This document shows, piece after piece, positions 13,637 through 22,390 of a stretch of DNA of 64,000 nt; the first letter of the stretch is position 1; every line of letters starts with the position of its first letter. Source of the DNA: Leptospira gomenensis (lineage in GTDB: Bacteria > Spirochaetota > Leptospiria > Leptospirales > Leptospiraceae). The DNA lies in NCBI RefSeq assembly GCF_004770155.1, contig NZ_RQFA01000063.1, positions 10,006 to 74,005 of the forward strand, in the 5' to 3' direction. The translations under genes were made by a program, and so were the position numbers. Below the pieces are notes generated by a model. The model did not search any database, had not been told where the DNA came from, and was given only the letters and a program-made list of their open reading frames with translations.

Positions 13637-14998
13637 TCAGGAAATAACCGAAGTCAAAAACGCCACGGATTCCAAATGCGGGGTCTGAGGATACGGATCG
13701 GTGATCATAAGTTTCCGGATTCGGAACCGATCCTTCAATTTGCGAAGGTCTTCGAGTTGGGAGGAGGGATTGCAGGACACGTATAAGAACGATCCGATCG
13801 TGGAATTTAGAAGCGCCTCCAAAACGAATTCTCCCAGTCCGGCCCGGGGAGGATCCGCGATGAGCACGTCGTTTCCGTTCGAACGAAACAGTTCCGAAAG
13901 TCCGGGCAAAGATTTTTTGGAAAACAGATCCTCTCTGTGATACGTGCTTTGAATCTCCGGGAAGTCGGCCCTCATCTGTGTGCGTGCGATTTCGAGAGAA
14001 CTTTCGATCGAATCGATTCCCACTACTTCCTTAAAACGATGCGCAAAGATCCTCCCGAAAAAGCCCGATCCGCAGAAAAGATCCACGAGTTTTCCCGAAC
14101 CGTTCGGAATTTCGCGTTCCATAAAATCAAGGATCGGTTGAAATCCGGTCGGATTGGGTTGGAAGAACGAATCGAAAGGAACACGAAACTCCTTTCCCCA
14201 TACGAGTTCCGAGTAGGACGAGGAACCTCGGATCGATCTGGCTTCTCCCGAAGAGGAAACTTCTCCCTTTCTACGGTTATAACAGAAAAGAAGGTGATCC
14301 GCCTTTAAGTTTTTCAGACATTCTTCAGCGAACGTTTCCTCTTGGACGGAATTTTTGAATTCCTCCACGAAGGTAAGAACGGTCATCAGTTCGGACGTGT
14401 TCCGGGCTTTTCGTATCGTTATATATTTTAGAAATCCTGCATCTAGTTTGCGATCGTAAGGAAGGTCCGGAAAACGGGAAAGCAGTCCGCGGAATCGTGC
14501 CAACTCTTCGTCCGCCTCTCGGCTTTGGATCGAACAACTTTTTAGGTCCACGATTTTTCGGAAAGAACCGGATTCTCTTTGTCCGACGACGGGCCCCGGG
14601 AAAACGCCGAAGTCCATTCGATTTCTGTAATGATAGGTCGTTTGTGCGGGAATTAGAACCGGCTCCGCTCCGAAGTCGTTCCGATAACTTTCGCAAAGGG
14701 AAGAAGTTTTGAGACGGAATTGTTCTTCATACGGGATATGTTGCGCGGCACAACCTCCACAACGTGTGAAGGCTTCGCAAGGAGGTTTGACGGAACGGGG
14801 AACCTCCGAAATCGGAACGAGTTTGACGGAAGGTTTTCTACGTTTCTTTTTAAAAAGAAACACGTCGTATTCGTCTCCGGGAAGGGAATACGGGGCCTCG
14901 ATCTTCGTCGTACCGGAGATCAAAATTCCGCGCAGATTGGAAGAGATCCTTTGTACGAATTGTCGTTCCGGGGTTTGCGAAAATTTCTGCGTGTCCAT
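13637..14998 (-). CDS. 23S rRNA/tRNA (uracil-5-)-methyltransferase, RlmD/TrmA family
   Basis: A 453-residue class I methyltransferase with a probable 4Fe-4S cluster. The cluster cysteines are in [14 protein letters not shown] plus a later KSCSIQS. An N-terminal TRAM-like beta domain ([32 protein letters not shown]) binds RNA. The S-adenosylmethionine loop is [12 protein letters not shown], and the catalytic Cys lies in [15 protein letters not shown]. The start is set at the ATG 14998 (MDTQKF), since the longer frame would run through the divergent lipoprotein gene. Whether it acts on 23S rRNA U1939, U747 or tRNA U54 cannot be decided by eye. Confidence 0.9.
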   Translation of the reverse strand: MDTQKFSQTPERQFVQRISSNLRGILISGTTKIEAPYSLPGDEYDVFLFKKKRRKPSVKLVPISEVPRSVKPPCEAFTRCGGCAAQHIPYEEQFRLKTSSLCESYRNDFGAEPVLIPAQTTYHYRNRMDFGVFPGPVVGQRESGSFRKIVDLKSCSIQSREADEELARFRGLLSRFPDLPYDRKLDAGFLKYITIRKARNTSELMTVLTFVEEFKNSVQEETFAEECLKNLKADHLLFCYNRRKGEVSSSGEARSIRGSSSYSELVWGKEFRVPFDSFFQPNPTGFQPILDFMEREIPNGSGKLVDLFCGSGFFGRIFAHRFKEVVGIDSIESSLEIARTQMRADFPEIQSTYHREDLFSKKSLPGLSELFRSNGNDVLIADPPRAGLGEFVLEALLNSTIGSFLYVSCNPSSQLEDLRKLKDRFRIRKLMITDPYPQTPHLESVAFLTSVIS

Positions 14999-15081
14999 TG
15001 TGTTCCAGTTTTTTGCGAGAACTCGTACTGTAAATAGCAGTTTTGAATTGTGCGATGATATCGCTGTAAGAACATCAACGC

Positions 15082-15762
15082 GTGCGCGTTTCGATCGTAA
15101 ATTTTTTTCAAGAATGGCGAGGGCAGAACGTACTCTGCGTTCTTGCCTTGGTCGCGACCGGTTGTTTTCCGATCCGGTCCGATTCTTCGTTTTCCCGTTT
15201 TTTTCCTTCCGAACTAAATTCCGAACAGACGAAAAAAATCGAATCACTTTGGAAATACGTGGCCGAGTTGAAACCTCGTGAATTAAAAACGAGTTCCTCC
15301 TTTTACAAACGGAATTCCAAATTCGAACGTTATTTCGGTTTTTCCTTTTCCGGTCCTTCTCTGAGGAATTGGCTTCAGGGAAGAATCTCCGGTTTTAAGT
15401 CGGACCTTTCCCAAGAATACACGGCGCATTATCACCGGGGAATCGTGTATCTCAATCGGGAATTTTTTCGTTTATCCGAATGGGAACAGGCTCTCGTTCT
15501 GGTCCACGAGGCGAAACACTCCGACGGCGGCGAATTTCAACACGTGGTATGTCCTCCCGGATTTCCGTATCTCAGTTTAAGAAAACCGGAGACGAGGTTG
15601 GAAGGAATGGCGGCCTGCGACGATCGAGAGGACGGCGCGTACGGACTAGGCGCGGCTTTTTTATTCGAAATGTATTGTTACGGGCTTTATCCCGAAAATC
15701 ATGGAACTGAATTGCTGGGGATATACAACTCGGAACTCGGCAGAATCATCACGAAACGGTAA
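15082..15762 (+). CDS. Putative lipoprotein with HExxH motif
   Basis: A 226-residue protein read from a GTG at 15082; the N-terminus ends in a hydrophobic run and a probable lipobox (LALVATGC, Cys28). The notable motif is HEAKH in [20 protein letters not shown], an HExxH zinc-peptidase signature, with nearby acidic candidates in [14 protein letters not shown] for a third ligand. The rest ([34 protein letters not shown]) is not from a family I recognise. Could be an envelope metallopeptidase or a structural relic. It is followed after six bases by another lipoprotein gene. Confidence 0.68.
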   Translation: MRVSIVNFFQEWRGQNVLCVLALVATGCFPIRSDSSFSRFFPSELNSEQTKKIESLWKYVAELKPRELKTSSSFYKRNSKFERYFGFSFSGPSLRNWLQGRISGFKSDLSQEYTAHYHRGIVYLNREFFRLSEWEQALVLVHEAKHSDGGEFQHVVCPPGFPYLSLRKPETRLEGMAACDDREDGAYGLGAAFLFEMYCYGLYPENHGTELLGIYNSELGRIITKR

Positions 15763-15768
15763 ACGAAC

Positions 15769-16278
15769 ATGTCGCTTAACAAAAGAAAACTCATTTTCAT
15801 TTTCATTTTCATCTTCTTACTTCTATCGGTCTTCGGGTTCGGGACTTCGTGTTCCGAAAAAAGACCGTTCGTACGTTTGGAGCCTCCTGCGGATTCCAAG
15901 GGAAGGTTGTACGTCATTCGTCCGATCGAAACGGCGCTTGCCGCTTGGACGTACGAATTCGAACTCAAAAAATACAAAGGACATTTTAAGGAATCTTCTG
16001 AGACGGTTACCGTTTCCGTGTTTCGTCTTGCCAACGGAGGATTTTATGCGGAGGATTTGGAGGAAGGGTTTTATCGGCTTACGGTCGCCTCCAAACCGGA
16101 CGTAGACAAGATCCTGCGTATCGAAAAAAGAAAAACTTCGTTTTATCGTTTTATCATATTCAACGAAAAGGAAATCTCCCTGCCTGATTTTTTCATAAAA
16201 GAAATCACACAAGAGGAAGCGTTAGGCGATCTTCTGGAAGGCGAACACCTGAACGAGAGTCTTAAACGTATAGAATAG
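15769..16278 (+). CDS. Lipoprotein, paralogue of the gene at 21049-21522
   Basis: A 169-residue lipoprotein with a long signal of repeated Phe/Ile (FIFIFIFLLLSVFGFGTSC, Cys28). The mature part begins with an RLYVIRPIETALAAWTYEFELKKYK segment, then a beta-rich domain with VFRLANGGFYAEDLEEGFYRLTV, and ends with FIIFNEKEISLPDFFIKEITQEEALGDLL. The same order of blocks occurs in the protein at 21049-21522, so they are paralogues. The ExGFYRLTV pattern resembles DUF2846-like or carbohydrate-binding lipoproteins, but this is weak. Function unknown. Confidence 0.75.
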   Translation: MSLNKRKLIFIFIFIFLLLSVFGFGTSCSEKRPFVRLEPPADSKGRLYVIRPIETALAAWTYEFELKKYKGHFKESSETVTVSVFRLANGGFYAEDLEEGFYRLTVASKPDVDKILRIEKRKTSFYRFIIFNEKEISLPDFFIKEITQEEALGDLLEGEHLNESLKRIE

Positions 16279-16491
16279 ATCCGTTCCCCGTAGTCAGTTT
16301 TTTTGTTCTTGGAACCGAAGAACGTATCCGGCAGAAGTTCTTTGTTCGATACGATTTCGGAAGTTCGAAGTTCGTATTCTTTTTCCAAACTTCGCGTCGG
16401 AAATTCGTTCAGAGCGGGAACGAACCTTTTCGTTTTCTTGCGTCTACACTCGGGACCGCGGACGTAATTTCGGGTTCTTTCTTTTCGGAAT

Positions 16492-16520
16492 AAAAAAAGC
16501 CCCGGAATTTCTTCCGAGGC
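16492..16520 (-). terminator. Intrinsic terminator of the first DUF3015 pair
   Basis: Read on the minus strand: GCCTCGGAA, loop GAAA, TTCCGGGGC, then seven T. The 9-bp stem has one G-T pair. It ends about 34 bases beyond the stop of the downstream DUF3015 gene. A second copy of CCCCGGAATTT at 16534-16545 can pair with the same arm instead (see findings). Confidence 0.8.
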
Positions 16521-16553
16521 CTTTTCTCTAACTAAAATTCCGGGGAATTAAAC

Positions 16554-17042
16554 TTAGATTTTGCAGCTGCTTTTCAGTTCAGCGTCTTTTCCCACTTCGA
16601 TTTCGAGGTTGGAAAGGATCACGCTAGGATTTTTGATCGCAGCAGTGGTGAAAATTTTAGAGTAGTTTTCTTTAGCCACTTCTTTGAATCTTTTGGAATC
16701 TGCGGAACATCCGAAAAGAGTCGCCAAGCTGGAAAGTTTTTCACCCTTTCCCATAGCGATTTCCTGCTCGAGACTTTCGTAGTTCATGTGAACGAAAATT
16801 TCTTTCGCCTTATCGTTGTTAACGATTCCGTCGGTAGTACAATTGGAGGTTCCGGAAGTCATTCCGAAAGATTGGTTGTAGTAAAAACCGTTGGAAGTCG
16901 CCGCGAAAATTTGAACGAATCCGTTGTCCTTGATGATCAATGACCCCAATCCGCATCCCGCCATTCCGTAAGCCGGTTTAGCGGAGAGATTGGAGGAAAG
17001 AACGAAAAGGGAAGTGAGTGCGATTGCAATGAGTTTCTTCAT
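16554..17042 (-). CDS. DUF3015 family secreted protein (downstream member of pair 1)
   Basis: A 162-residue protein with a cleavable signal peptide (MKKLIAIALTSLFVLSSNLSA) and the DUF3015 hallmarks: YGMAGCGLGSLIIKDNG at the mature start, SFGMTSGTSNCTTDGIV, an AKEIFVHMNYESLEQEIAMGKGEKL helix, and LFGC followed by SSCKI at the C-terminus. Four conserved cysteines are present in all four paralogues of this window, suggesting two disulfides. Function unknown. It is 18 bases downstream of the other DUF3015 gene and closest to the protein at 24439-24921 (both have NGF-x2-NQ-x-FG). Confidence 0.85.
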   Translation of the reverse strand: MKKLIAIALTSLFVLSSNLSAKPAYGMAGCGLGSLIIKDNGFVQIFAATSNGFYYNQSFGMTSGTSNCTTDGIVNNDKAKEIFVHMNYESLEQEIAMGKGEKLSSLATLFGCSADSKRFKEVAKENYSKIFTTAAIKNPSVILSNLEIEVGKDAELKSSCKI

Positions 17043-17060
17043 ATCTTATGAATCTCCCGA

Positions 17061-17558
17061 TTATAGAGTACAGTTCTTAGAAAGAGACGCATCTCCTTTC
17101 ACTTCGGATTTAACCGCGGAAAGTAAAAGAGAAGGAGTGGTGTCTTGTTTGATCAAAGACGAATATTTGTCTTTGGTCAGTTTTCCAAAACGAGAAACGG
17201 AACCTGCGTCACAACCCAAAAGTTTTGCGAAAGAATCCAGTTTTTCCCCTTTTCCGAGAGCCATTTCTTGTTCCAGGCTTTGGTAGTTGACGGTCACGAA
17301 AAGCTCTTGCGCTTTGTCGGATTTTACGATTCCGTCAGCAGTACAATTGGAAGTTCCGGACGTAATCCCGGAAGTCTGAACTCCAGTGGCGTTCAAAGTC
17401 GCCGCAAAAAGTTGTGAACCGACGGTGTTTTCCTTAATGATGGTCGCACCCAATCCGCACCCTGCCATTCCGTAATTCTTTGCTTCTACTTTACCGGTCA
17501 GACCGAATCCGGCCAACACGGCGAGGCAGAGAACAGTCGAAACTACTCTTTTCTTCAT
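17061..17558 (-). CDS. DUF3015 family secreted protein (upstream member of pair 1)
   Basis: A 165-residue signal-peptide protein of the same family: NYGMAGCGLGATIIKEN, then FAATLNATGVQTSGITSGTSNCTADGIV, ELFVTVNYQSLEQEMALGKGEKL, LLGC and a terminal KNCTL. It most resembles the protein at 24938-25435, which shares the ATLNATGxQTxGIT block. A strong AAAGGAGA Shine-Dalgarno precedes the ATG, and a TTGACT-17-AACCTT promoter lies about 30 bases further up. High expression seems likely from these signals (inference). Function unknown. Confidence 0.85.
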   Translation of the reverse strand: MKKRVVSTVLCLAVLAGFGLTGKVEAKNYGMAGCGLGATIIKENTVGSQLFAATLNATGVQTSGITSGTSNCTADGIVKSDKAQELFVTVNYQSLEQEMALGKGEKLDSFAKLLGCDAGSVSRFGKLTKDKYSSLIKQDTTPSLLLSAVKSEVKGDASLSKNCTL

Positions 17559-17586
17559 AATGTATCTCCTTTGGAAAAATCAGAGT

Positions 17587-17615
17587 AAGGTTCATTTAAA
17601 AAGGGAACGAGTCAA
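17587..17615 (-). promoter_or_regulatory. Promoter of DUF3015 pair 1
   Basis: Minus strand: -35 TTGACT (17610-17615), 17-base spacer, -10-like AACCTT (17587-17592) followed by ACTC. The promoter of the second DUF3015 pair has TTGACA, a 17-base spacer, AAACTT and then ACTC; this shared pattern is the reason for the call. Confidence 0.6.
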
Positions 17616-17867
17616 CGCATTTTTGGAGAAAATAATTTCTTTTTCGTTTATTTTCGGAGTCGAAACCATGGGAAATTACTTTACGGTCGATCGTATCGAA
17701 TACGATTCCGTTTTTTAAGGCGAACGGTTATATCGCCTAACGGAGAAATTCGATCCTATTCGATGAAGTTTTATTTTATCCTATAAGTCGTAAGTTACGG
17801 ACATTCGACGCGTTTTTTTCTAAAGACGCATCCGAAAGTCCGATGGAAAACACGGAGCGGTTTCGCA
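17616..17867. other. Intergenic region between DUF3015 pair and ABC exporter
   Basis: The divergent control region continues here without any plausible gene. It contains a perfect inverted repeat ATCGTAT-CGA-ATACGAT (17690-17706) and a second, AAGGCGA...TCGCCTAA (about 17719-17741), both possible regulator sites for the exporter operon. A GGAGCGG Shine-Dalgarno just precedes the TTG start at 17868. Confidence 0.4.
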
Positions 17868-18845
17868 TTGATCCAAGTAGAAAATCTTAGAAAAAAATTT
17901 TTGATCTCAAAAAGAAGTCCCGGCTTGCGCGGCGCGGTTTTGTCCCTGTTTCATTCCCGGAAGGAAGCCATTCCTGCCGTGGACGATATCTCCTTTTCTC
18001 TTCCACCCGGAGAGTTCGTGGGTTATATCGGTCCCAACGGCGCGGGAAAATCCACGACCATCAAGTTGTTGACCGGGGTGTTGACTCCCGACCAAGGAAA
18101 AATTTCCGTTTTCGGTCTGGATCCTTCCCGAGACCGGAAGGAAAATTCCAAACAGATCGGCGTAGTATTCGGACAAAAGACGCAACTCTGGTGGGATCTT
18201 CCTGTGGGAGAATCCTTCGATCTGTTGAAATCGGTGTATCGTATCTCCGAAAAAGATTATAAAAATAGAATGGAGTTGTTCTTCGATCTTCTCGGTTTCG
18301 AGGACTTTTTCCACCAACAGGTTCGTAAGTTGAGTTTGGGACAGAGGATGAAAGCGGAAATCGCGGCCAGTCTTTTGCATTTTCCTCGCGTACTTTTTTT
18401 GGACGAACCTACCATCGGCCTAGACGTTCTTGTCAAAGAGCGGGTGAGAGAATTCATCCGTACGATCAACCGGGAAGAGAAGGTGACCGTACTACTCACG
18501 ACTCACGACGTCCAGGATATTGAAACTCTTGCGAAGCGGATCATACTGATCGATCACGGGAAAATCCGTTTCGACGGTGGTCTCGATTCTTTCCGAAATT
18601 TGGGTGGAACGGACCATTTCGTGGAGGTGCTCTATCGGGGGGATTCCGTTCCCGATCTTCCGTCCGATTATACGCCGATCTTTAACGGGGCTACGGATCG
18701 TTTTCGGGTGAGGGTTAAGGAAGGGGAATCCCTCAATCGGTTGATGGGAACGTTAGGCGCTTCCGGTTCGGAAATTTTGGAGGTCAGATATCACAAAAAC
18801 GATCTCGCCCAAGTGATCCGTACCCTCTATAAGGATAGGACCTGA
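17868..18845 (+). CDS. ABC-2 exporter ATP-binding protein (viologen/daunorubicin exporter type)
   Basis: A 325-residue ATPase with Walker A GPNGAGKST, signature LSLGQRMKAEIAASLL, Walker B VLFLDEPTIGLD and switch LLTTHDVQDIE. The sequence around the signature (GQRMKAE) and the two downstream DUF990-like permeases mark it as the group that includes the viologen exporter. A C-terminal domain of about 80 residues follows the nucleotide-binding domain. The start is a TTG. Two base pairs separate its stop from the first permease gene. Substrate unknown. Confidence 0.88.
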   Translation: MIQVENLRKKFLISKRSPGLRGAVLSLFHSRKEAIPAVDDISFSLPPGEFVGYIGPNGAGKSTTIKLLTGVLTPDQGKISVFGLDPSRDRKENSKQIGVVFGQKTQLWWDLPVGESFDLLKSVYRISEKDYKNRMELFFDLLGFEDFFHQQVRKLSLGQRMKAEIAASLLHFPRVLFLDEPTIGLDVLVKERVREFIRTINREEKVTVLLTTHDVQDIETLAKRIILIDHGKIRFDGGLDSFRNLGGTDHFVEVLYRGDSVPDLPSDYTPIFNGATDRFRVRVKEGESLNRLMGTLGASGSEILEVRYHKNDLAQVIRTLYKDRT

Positions 18846-18847
18846 GC

Positions 18848-19636
18848 ATGTCTTATTATTTTAAGGTCGTCTCCAAGGCCTTTCAAAGATCCAGCGCGTA
18901 TCGACTGGAATACTACACCGGTGTTTTAAACGCGGTTTTATATCTTTTGATTTTGACCTCGGTTTGGAATTCCGTTCGCGGGGACGAATTGGGCGGTACG
19001 GAGAGAACCAAGGATTCCCTCGTGTTGTATGCCGTGTTCTCCACGTTGATTCGGGTTTCTTTCGGAAGACAGGACGGACTCGTTTCCTCCAAGATCAAAA
19101 ACGGGGATATAGTATTCGATCTTCTCAAACCGGTTCGTTTTCCTCTCTCCGTTTTGGCGGATACGGCGGGAGTGAGTTTGTATCATCTTTTTTCCAGATC
19201 CTTGCCCCTTGTAGCGTGTGCGTATCTTTTTTTGGATCTTCGTTTCGTTCCGGAACCGCTCGCTTTCGCGAAGTTTCTGTTCGTTTATTCGGCTGCGTTT
19301 CTGATTTTTTTTCTGATCGGCTTCGCGCTTTCCTCGTTGTCGTTTTATTTTACGGAGATATTTTCGTTTTTCCTTTTGTATTTTGCGTTGATCACTCTTT
19401 TTTCAGGCTCCGTGATTCCTTTGGATCTTTTTCCCGATTGGTTGAAAACGGTTTCGTCTTGGCTTCCGTTTCCCTATCTTTATTATTATCCGACGCAGGT
19501 GTTGACCTCTCAACAGTTCGGAATGGATTTTTACGAGTTGTGTCTGCGTTATGCGGTCATGGTCGGAGTTTGTGCGTTATGCGCGTTTTCGATTTATTTT
19601 TCCGGTCTTAAACGTCTTGAATTGGCGGGAGGTTGA
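18848..19636 (+). CDS. ABC-2 exporter permease, first subunit
   Basis: A 262-residue membrane protein with six hydrophobic segments (for example LNAVLYLLILTSVW, FLIFFLIGFALSSLSFYF, FSFFLLYFALITLFSGSVIPLDLFPDW). The conserved SGSVIPLDLFPDWL stretch is usual in ABC-2 permeases of this type. It would pair with the next gene to form the membrane part of the exporter. Genes are two to five bases apart, one operon. Confidence 0.85.
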   Translation: MSYYFKVVSKAFQRSSAYRLEYYTGVLNAVLYLLILTSVWNSVRGDELGGTERTKDSLVLYAVFSTLIRVSFGRQDGLVSSKIKNGDIVFDLLKPVRFPLSVLADTAGVSLYHLFSRSLPLVACAYLFLDLRFVPEPLAFAKFLFVYSAAFLIFFLIGFALSSLSFYFTEIFSFFLLYFALITLFSGSVIPLDLFPDWLKTVSSWLPFPYLYYYPTQVLTSQQFGMDFYELCLRYAVMVGVCALCAFSIYFSGLKRLELAGG

Positions 19637-19641
19637 TCTGA

Positions 19642-20445
19642 GTGTTGACTACCTTTAAAACGTATCTCAAGCTGGCGTTTTCCTCCGTTCAGGCGCGTAT
19701 GGAATATAGGGCGAGTTTTTGGATTTATCTATTCACGCTTTCGGTGTTTTACGGCGCGCAGGCTGCCACGATTTTTCTTCTTCTTTCCAGGTTTCAGTCC
19801 GTGGGAGGATGGGAGAAGGGCGAGATAGCCTTTTTATACAGTCTGCTCATCTTCGCGCAGGGAATCGTCGCTTCCGTTTTTTCCGGAATGGTGGAATTCG
19901 GATCGCTCGTGCGCAACGGAGGTTTCGACCGTTATCTTCTGCGTCCTTTGTCGCCGATCGGTCAGGTTCTTATGAACCATTTCGATATTACGGGACTTCT
20001 ACATCTCGTATTGGGAGCGGTTACTTTCGTGGTCGCCAATCGGTTTACGAATATTGAATGGACTTTGGAGAAGACGTTTTCTTTGGCTTTGGTGGTTTCC
20101 GGAAGCGCGACCATTCTCGCCGGAATCCGGATCGCGATCGCATCGATCGCCTTTTACGCGATCCAAAATTCGTCCCTGATTCAACTTTTCGTTTTTTCGA
20201 CGAGGGAGTTTATGATGTATCCGATGAACATCTACAACTTCGGAATCAGGGTTTTTCTGACCTTTTTTCTTCCTTTGGGGTTCGTGAACTTCTACCCAGC
20301 GCATTATTTCCTGGATAAAAGTTCGGAAGGTCTGTTTCATCCTTCGTTCGTTTTTCTGAACGTTCCCATCGGATACGCGTTATTCGCTCTTTCTCTGTTG
20401 TTGTGGAAAAAAGGACAAAGGCGGTACGAATCCGCCGGATCTTAA
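19642..20445 (+). CDS. ABC-2 exporter permease, second subunit
   Basis: A 267-residue six-helix membrane protein starting at GTG 19642. It resembles the DUF990 permeases: EYRASFWIYLFTLSVFYGAQAATIFLL near the start, GGFDRYLLRPLSPI in the middle, and YPMNIYNFGIRVFLTFFLPLGFVNFYPAHYFL near the end. It completes the ATPase-permease-permease set. It converges on the helical protein gene with four bases between the stops. Confidence 0.85.
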   Translation: MLTTFKTYLKLAFSSVQARMEYRASFWIYLFTLSVFYGAQAATIFLLLSRFQSVGGWEKGEIAFLYSLLIFAQGIVASVFSGMVEFGSLVRNGGFDRYLLRPLSPIGQVLMNHFDITGLLHLVLGAVTFVVANRFTNIEWTLEKTFSLALVVSGSATILAGIRIAIASIAFYAIQNSSLIQLFVFSTREFMMYPMNIYNFGIRVFLTFFLPLGFVNFYPAHYFLDKSSEGLFHPSFVFLNVPIGYALFALSLLLWKKGQRRYESAGS

Positions 20446-20449
20446 AGGA

Positions 20450-20911
20450 TCATTTCAATTCCAGATTGTCGATTCCGGATTCGGTGAACACTTCTTCGTA
20501 ACGGGAAATGAACGGGGCTTCTTTTTCGATCCGTTCCTCGATCGCCATCGATTTGATTTCGTTTTCGCTGTAGGTCCGCATAAAATCGCGAGCCGCCAAA
20601 CGTTGTACTAATTCGTCCCAGAAGATGCTGTCCTGATATTCGGTGATCAGGTCGGAGATATCCGTTTTCTCCTCGAATTCTCTCGTAAGATAATGGAGTT
20701 CCTCTTCGCTGTCGTACGCCACAAGATGCGTGACTTCCAACGACTTCGCGTAGGAAAGAACTTGTTGTTCCATGTCCTCGAACGCGTCGTACGAATCCAA
20801 ACGATCCGGAGCGGGGTCCTCTTCCTCTAAAATCGAATGATAGAGAAATCGTGTGATCGCCAAGGATTTAAGAAGCGCTTCGTATTGTTCGCGTGAGAGT
20901 TCTATATTCAT
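20450..20911 (-). CDS. Hypothetical acidic helical protein
   Basis: A 153-residue protein, start placed at MNIELSREQYEALL (20911), which has GGGAA five bases upstream; a longer frame begins at 20962. It is soluble, acidic and helical (LLKSLAITRFLYHSILEEEDPAPD ... FMRTYSENEIKSMAIEERIEKE). No family recognised. Isolated between convergent and divergent neighbours. Confidence 0.65.
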   Translation of the reverse strand: MNIELSREQYEALLKSLAITRFLYHSILEEEDPAPDRLDSYDAFEDMEQQVLSYAKSLEVTHLVAYDSEEELHYLTREFEEKTDISDLITEYQDSIFWDELVQRLAARDFMRTYSENEIKSMAIEERIEKEAPFISRYEEVFTESGIDNLELK

Positions 20912-21048
20912 TGCAATTCCCATTTCACGGAATCGGTCCGGATTGCCAAACCTATTTCTCATCGGAAATCCGCAGGAATGAAAACGCGGTTCCGGATTTG
21001 AATTGGTTTTTGGAGAGGATTTACGACGATATACGAAGGATCCGATTT

Positions 21049-21522
21049 ATGCTACCGAATTTTAGAATATTCTGCATTACCCTCGCTCTTTTGTTGACGA
21101 CTTGTTCGGGTTCTTCAAAAAAATTCATCCGCTTAAAAACGGAAAATCCCTCGAAGGCAGTTCTTTATCTTCTGCGTCCCTCTAGAATTCCTATGGCTTT
21201 GTGGAAGGAGAGGATTAGAGTTCTACGTTATCGAACTTCCTTTTTGGATGAGGAACCGGTTTCGAAGCAAGAGTTCCGTCTTTCGGACGGGGAATACATC
21301 TGCTTGGAATCGGAGGAGGGATATCATAGACTCGTTTCCTCCGACTCGGAGAAGGTCCTGTATCTCGAAAAGAATCGGATTCGTTATTTGGATTATATGA
21401 TCTTTAACGAATCCTTTTTTTCGCCCGCGGAAAGATATTTCAAGGAGTTGGAAGCCGAGGACGCGTTACGTTTGCTTCTCGACGGAGCGCGTTTGGATCG
21501 ACATCCGCTCTCCCAGGATTGA
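21049..21522 (+). CDS. Lipoprotein, paralogue of the gene at 15769-16278
   Basis: A 157-residue lipoprotein; the chosen ATG (MLPNFRIFCITLALLLTTC) gives a compact signal with Cys19. The frame is open upstream to 20893, but that part would lie in front of the signal. It aligns with the protein at 15769-16278 block by block: LYLLRPSRIPMALWKERIRVLRY, EFRLSDGEYICLESEEGYHRLV, LEKNRIRYLDYMIFNESFFSPAERYFKELEAEDALRLLL. Its last 83 bases overlap the end of the alpha/beta hydrolase gene on the other strand. Function unknown. Confidence 0.72.
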   Translation: MLPNFRIFCITLALLLTTCSGSSKKFIRLKTENPSKAVLYLLRPSRIPMALWKERIRVLRYRTSFLDEEPVSKQEFRLSDGEYICLESEEGYHRLVSSDSEKVLYLEKNRIRYLDYMIFNESFFSPAERYFKELEAEDALRLLLDGARLDRHPLSQD

Positions 21523-22390
21523 AGTCCGATTTTTCGATCACGTGTTCCAAGAACGAAAGAAAGTTTTTCGCCTCTTTAGATGCTCCGAGGTTCATCCAAT
21601 TCACGTGACCGCCTCCGCGTACTTCCCAAAACCACTTCGGCTGGCCGGCCAATCCGAAAATCTCGACGCCGTTCTGAAAGGAAACGATATCGTCCTCCGT
21701 TCCGTGAACCACCAAAACGGGAACGGGGGATATTCGGGAAATTGAATCCTCCGGACTGAACGAGTCGCTTACGAAAATTCCCGCGATCCAATCCATCGGA
21801 AAAAAGAGAACCCTTCTCACTACCTGACGAAAAACCTTTTTATAACTGGCAAAGGTTCCGTCCGCCACCATAAGGACGATTCCCGATTTATCCGGCAGGT
21901 CCGCGACGGCTCGAAGGGCGATCGCTCCTCCCAGACTTTGCCCGTAGACGACTGCGGGAATATTTCTTTTTTTAGAATATTCTAATTCTTTAATAAGGAA
22001 ATCCACCGCGTCTTTGTGAATCGTCTCGCGTTCCGGGGTCCCGGTGGAATCCAGATATCCCCTGTAATCCAATACGACGAGTTCGTATCCGTGATTGACC
22101 ATCCATACGAGACTCGTAAAATGACTCGAGCGGTTTTCTCCGTTCCCGTGGAATTGAAACACGACACCTCTCGGTTTTTCCTTGGGAAAAATTCTCCAGA
22201 ACTTGAGTTTTTCTCCGTCGAAGGTTTCGAAAGTTTCCTCGTGGAATCTGAATCCTAAAACGTCCGGGGTCCAGTATTTCCTATCCGTAGGTTGATAGAA
22301 CAAGGAAGCGCACGAAGAAAACGCCAAAAGTAGGACGGATGAATACGCCGTTCTAAAAAAATACGGAAACGCTGAGTTGTGCTTCTTCAT
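21440..22390 (-). CDS. Alpha/beta hydrolase, probable lipoprotein
   Basis: A 316-residue exported hydrolase. The signal ends at LAFSSC (Cys27). Hydrolase features: FHGNGENR oxyanion loop, nucleophile GQSLGG, acidic residue in VVHGTEDDIV, and catalytic His in GGGHVNW. This order matches the BEM46/YfhR-like group of serine hydrolases. The last 40 residues are a proline/arginine-rich tail beyond the fold; its coding DNA overlaps the gene at 21049-21522 tail to tail. The first 38 bases overlap the DUF4105 gene upstream. Substrate unknown. Confidence 0.85.
   Translation of the reverse strand: MKKHNSAFPYFFRTAYSSVLLLAFSSCASLFYQPTDRKYWTPDVLGFRFHEETFETFDGEKLKFWRIFPKEKPRGVVFQFHGNGENRSSHFTSLVWMVNHGYELVVLDYRGYLDSTGTPERETIHKDAVDFLIKELEYSKKRNIPAVVYGQSLGGAIALRAVADLPDKSGIVLMVADGTFASYKKVFRQVVRRVLFFPMDWIAGIFVSDSFSPEDSISRISPVPVLVVHGTEDDIVSFQNGVEIFGLAGQPKWFWEVRGGGHVNWMNLGASKEAKNFLSFLEHVIEKSDFNPGRADVDPNALRREANVTRPRLPTP

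Noticed and set aside
16143..16388. 81-residue minus-strand frame beyond the lipoprotein at 15769
   Set aside because: Overlaps the real lipoprotein gene on the plus strand for most of its length, with no ribosome-binding site.
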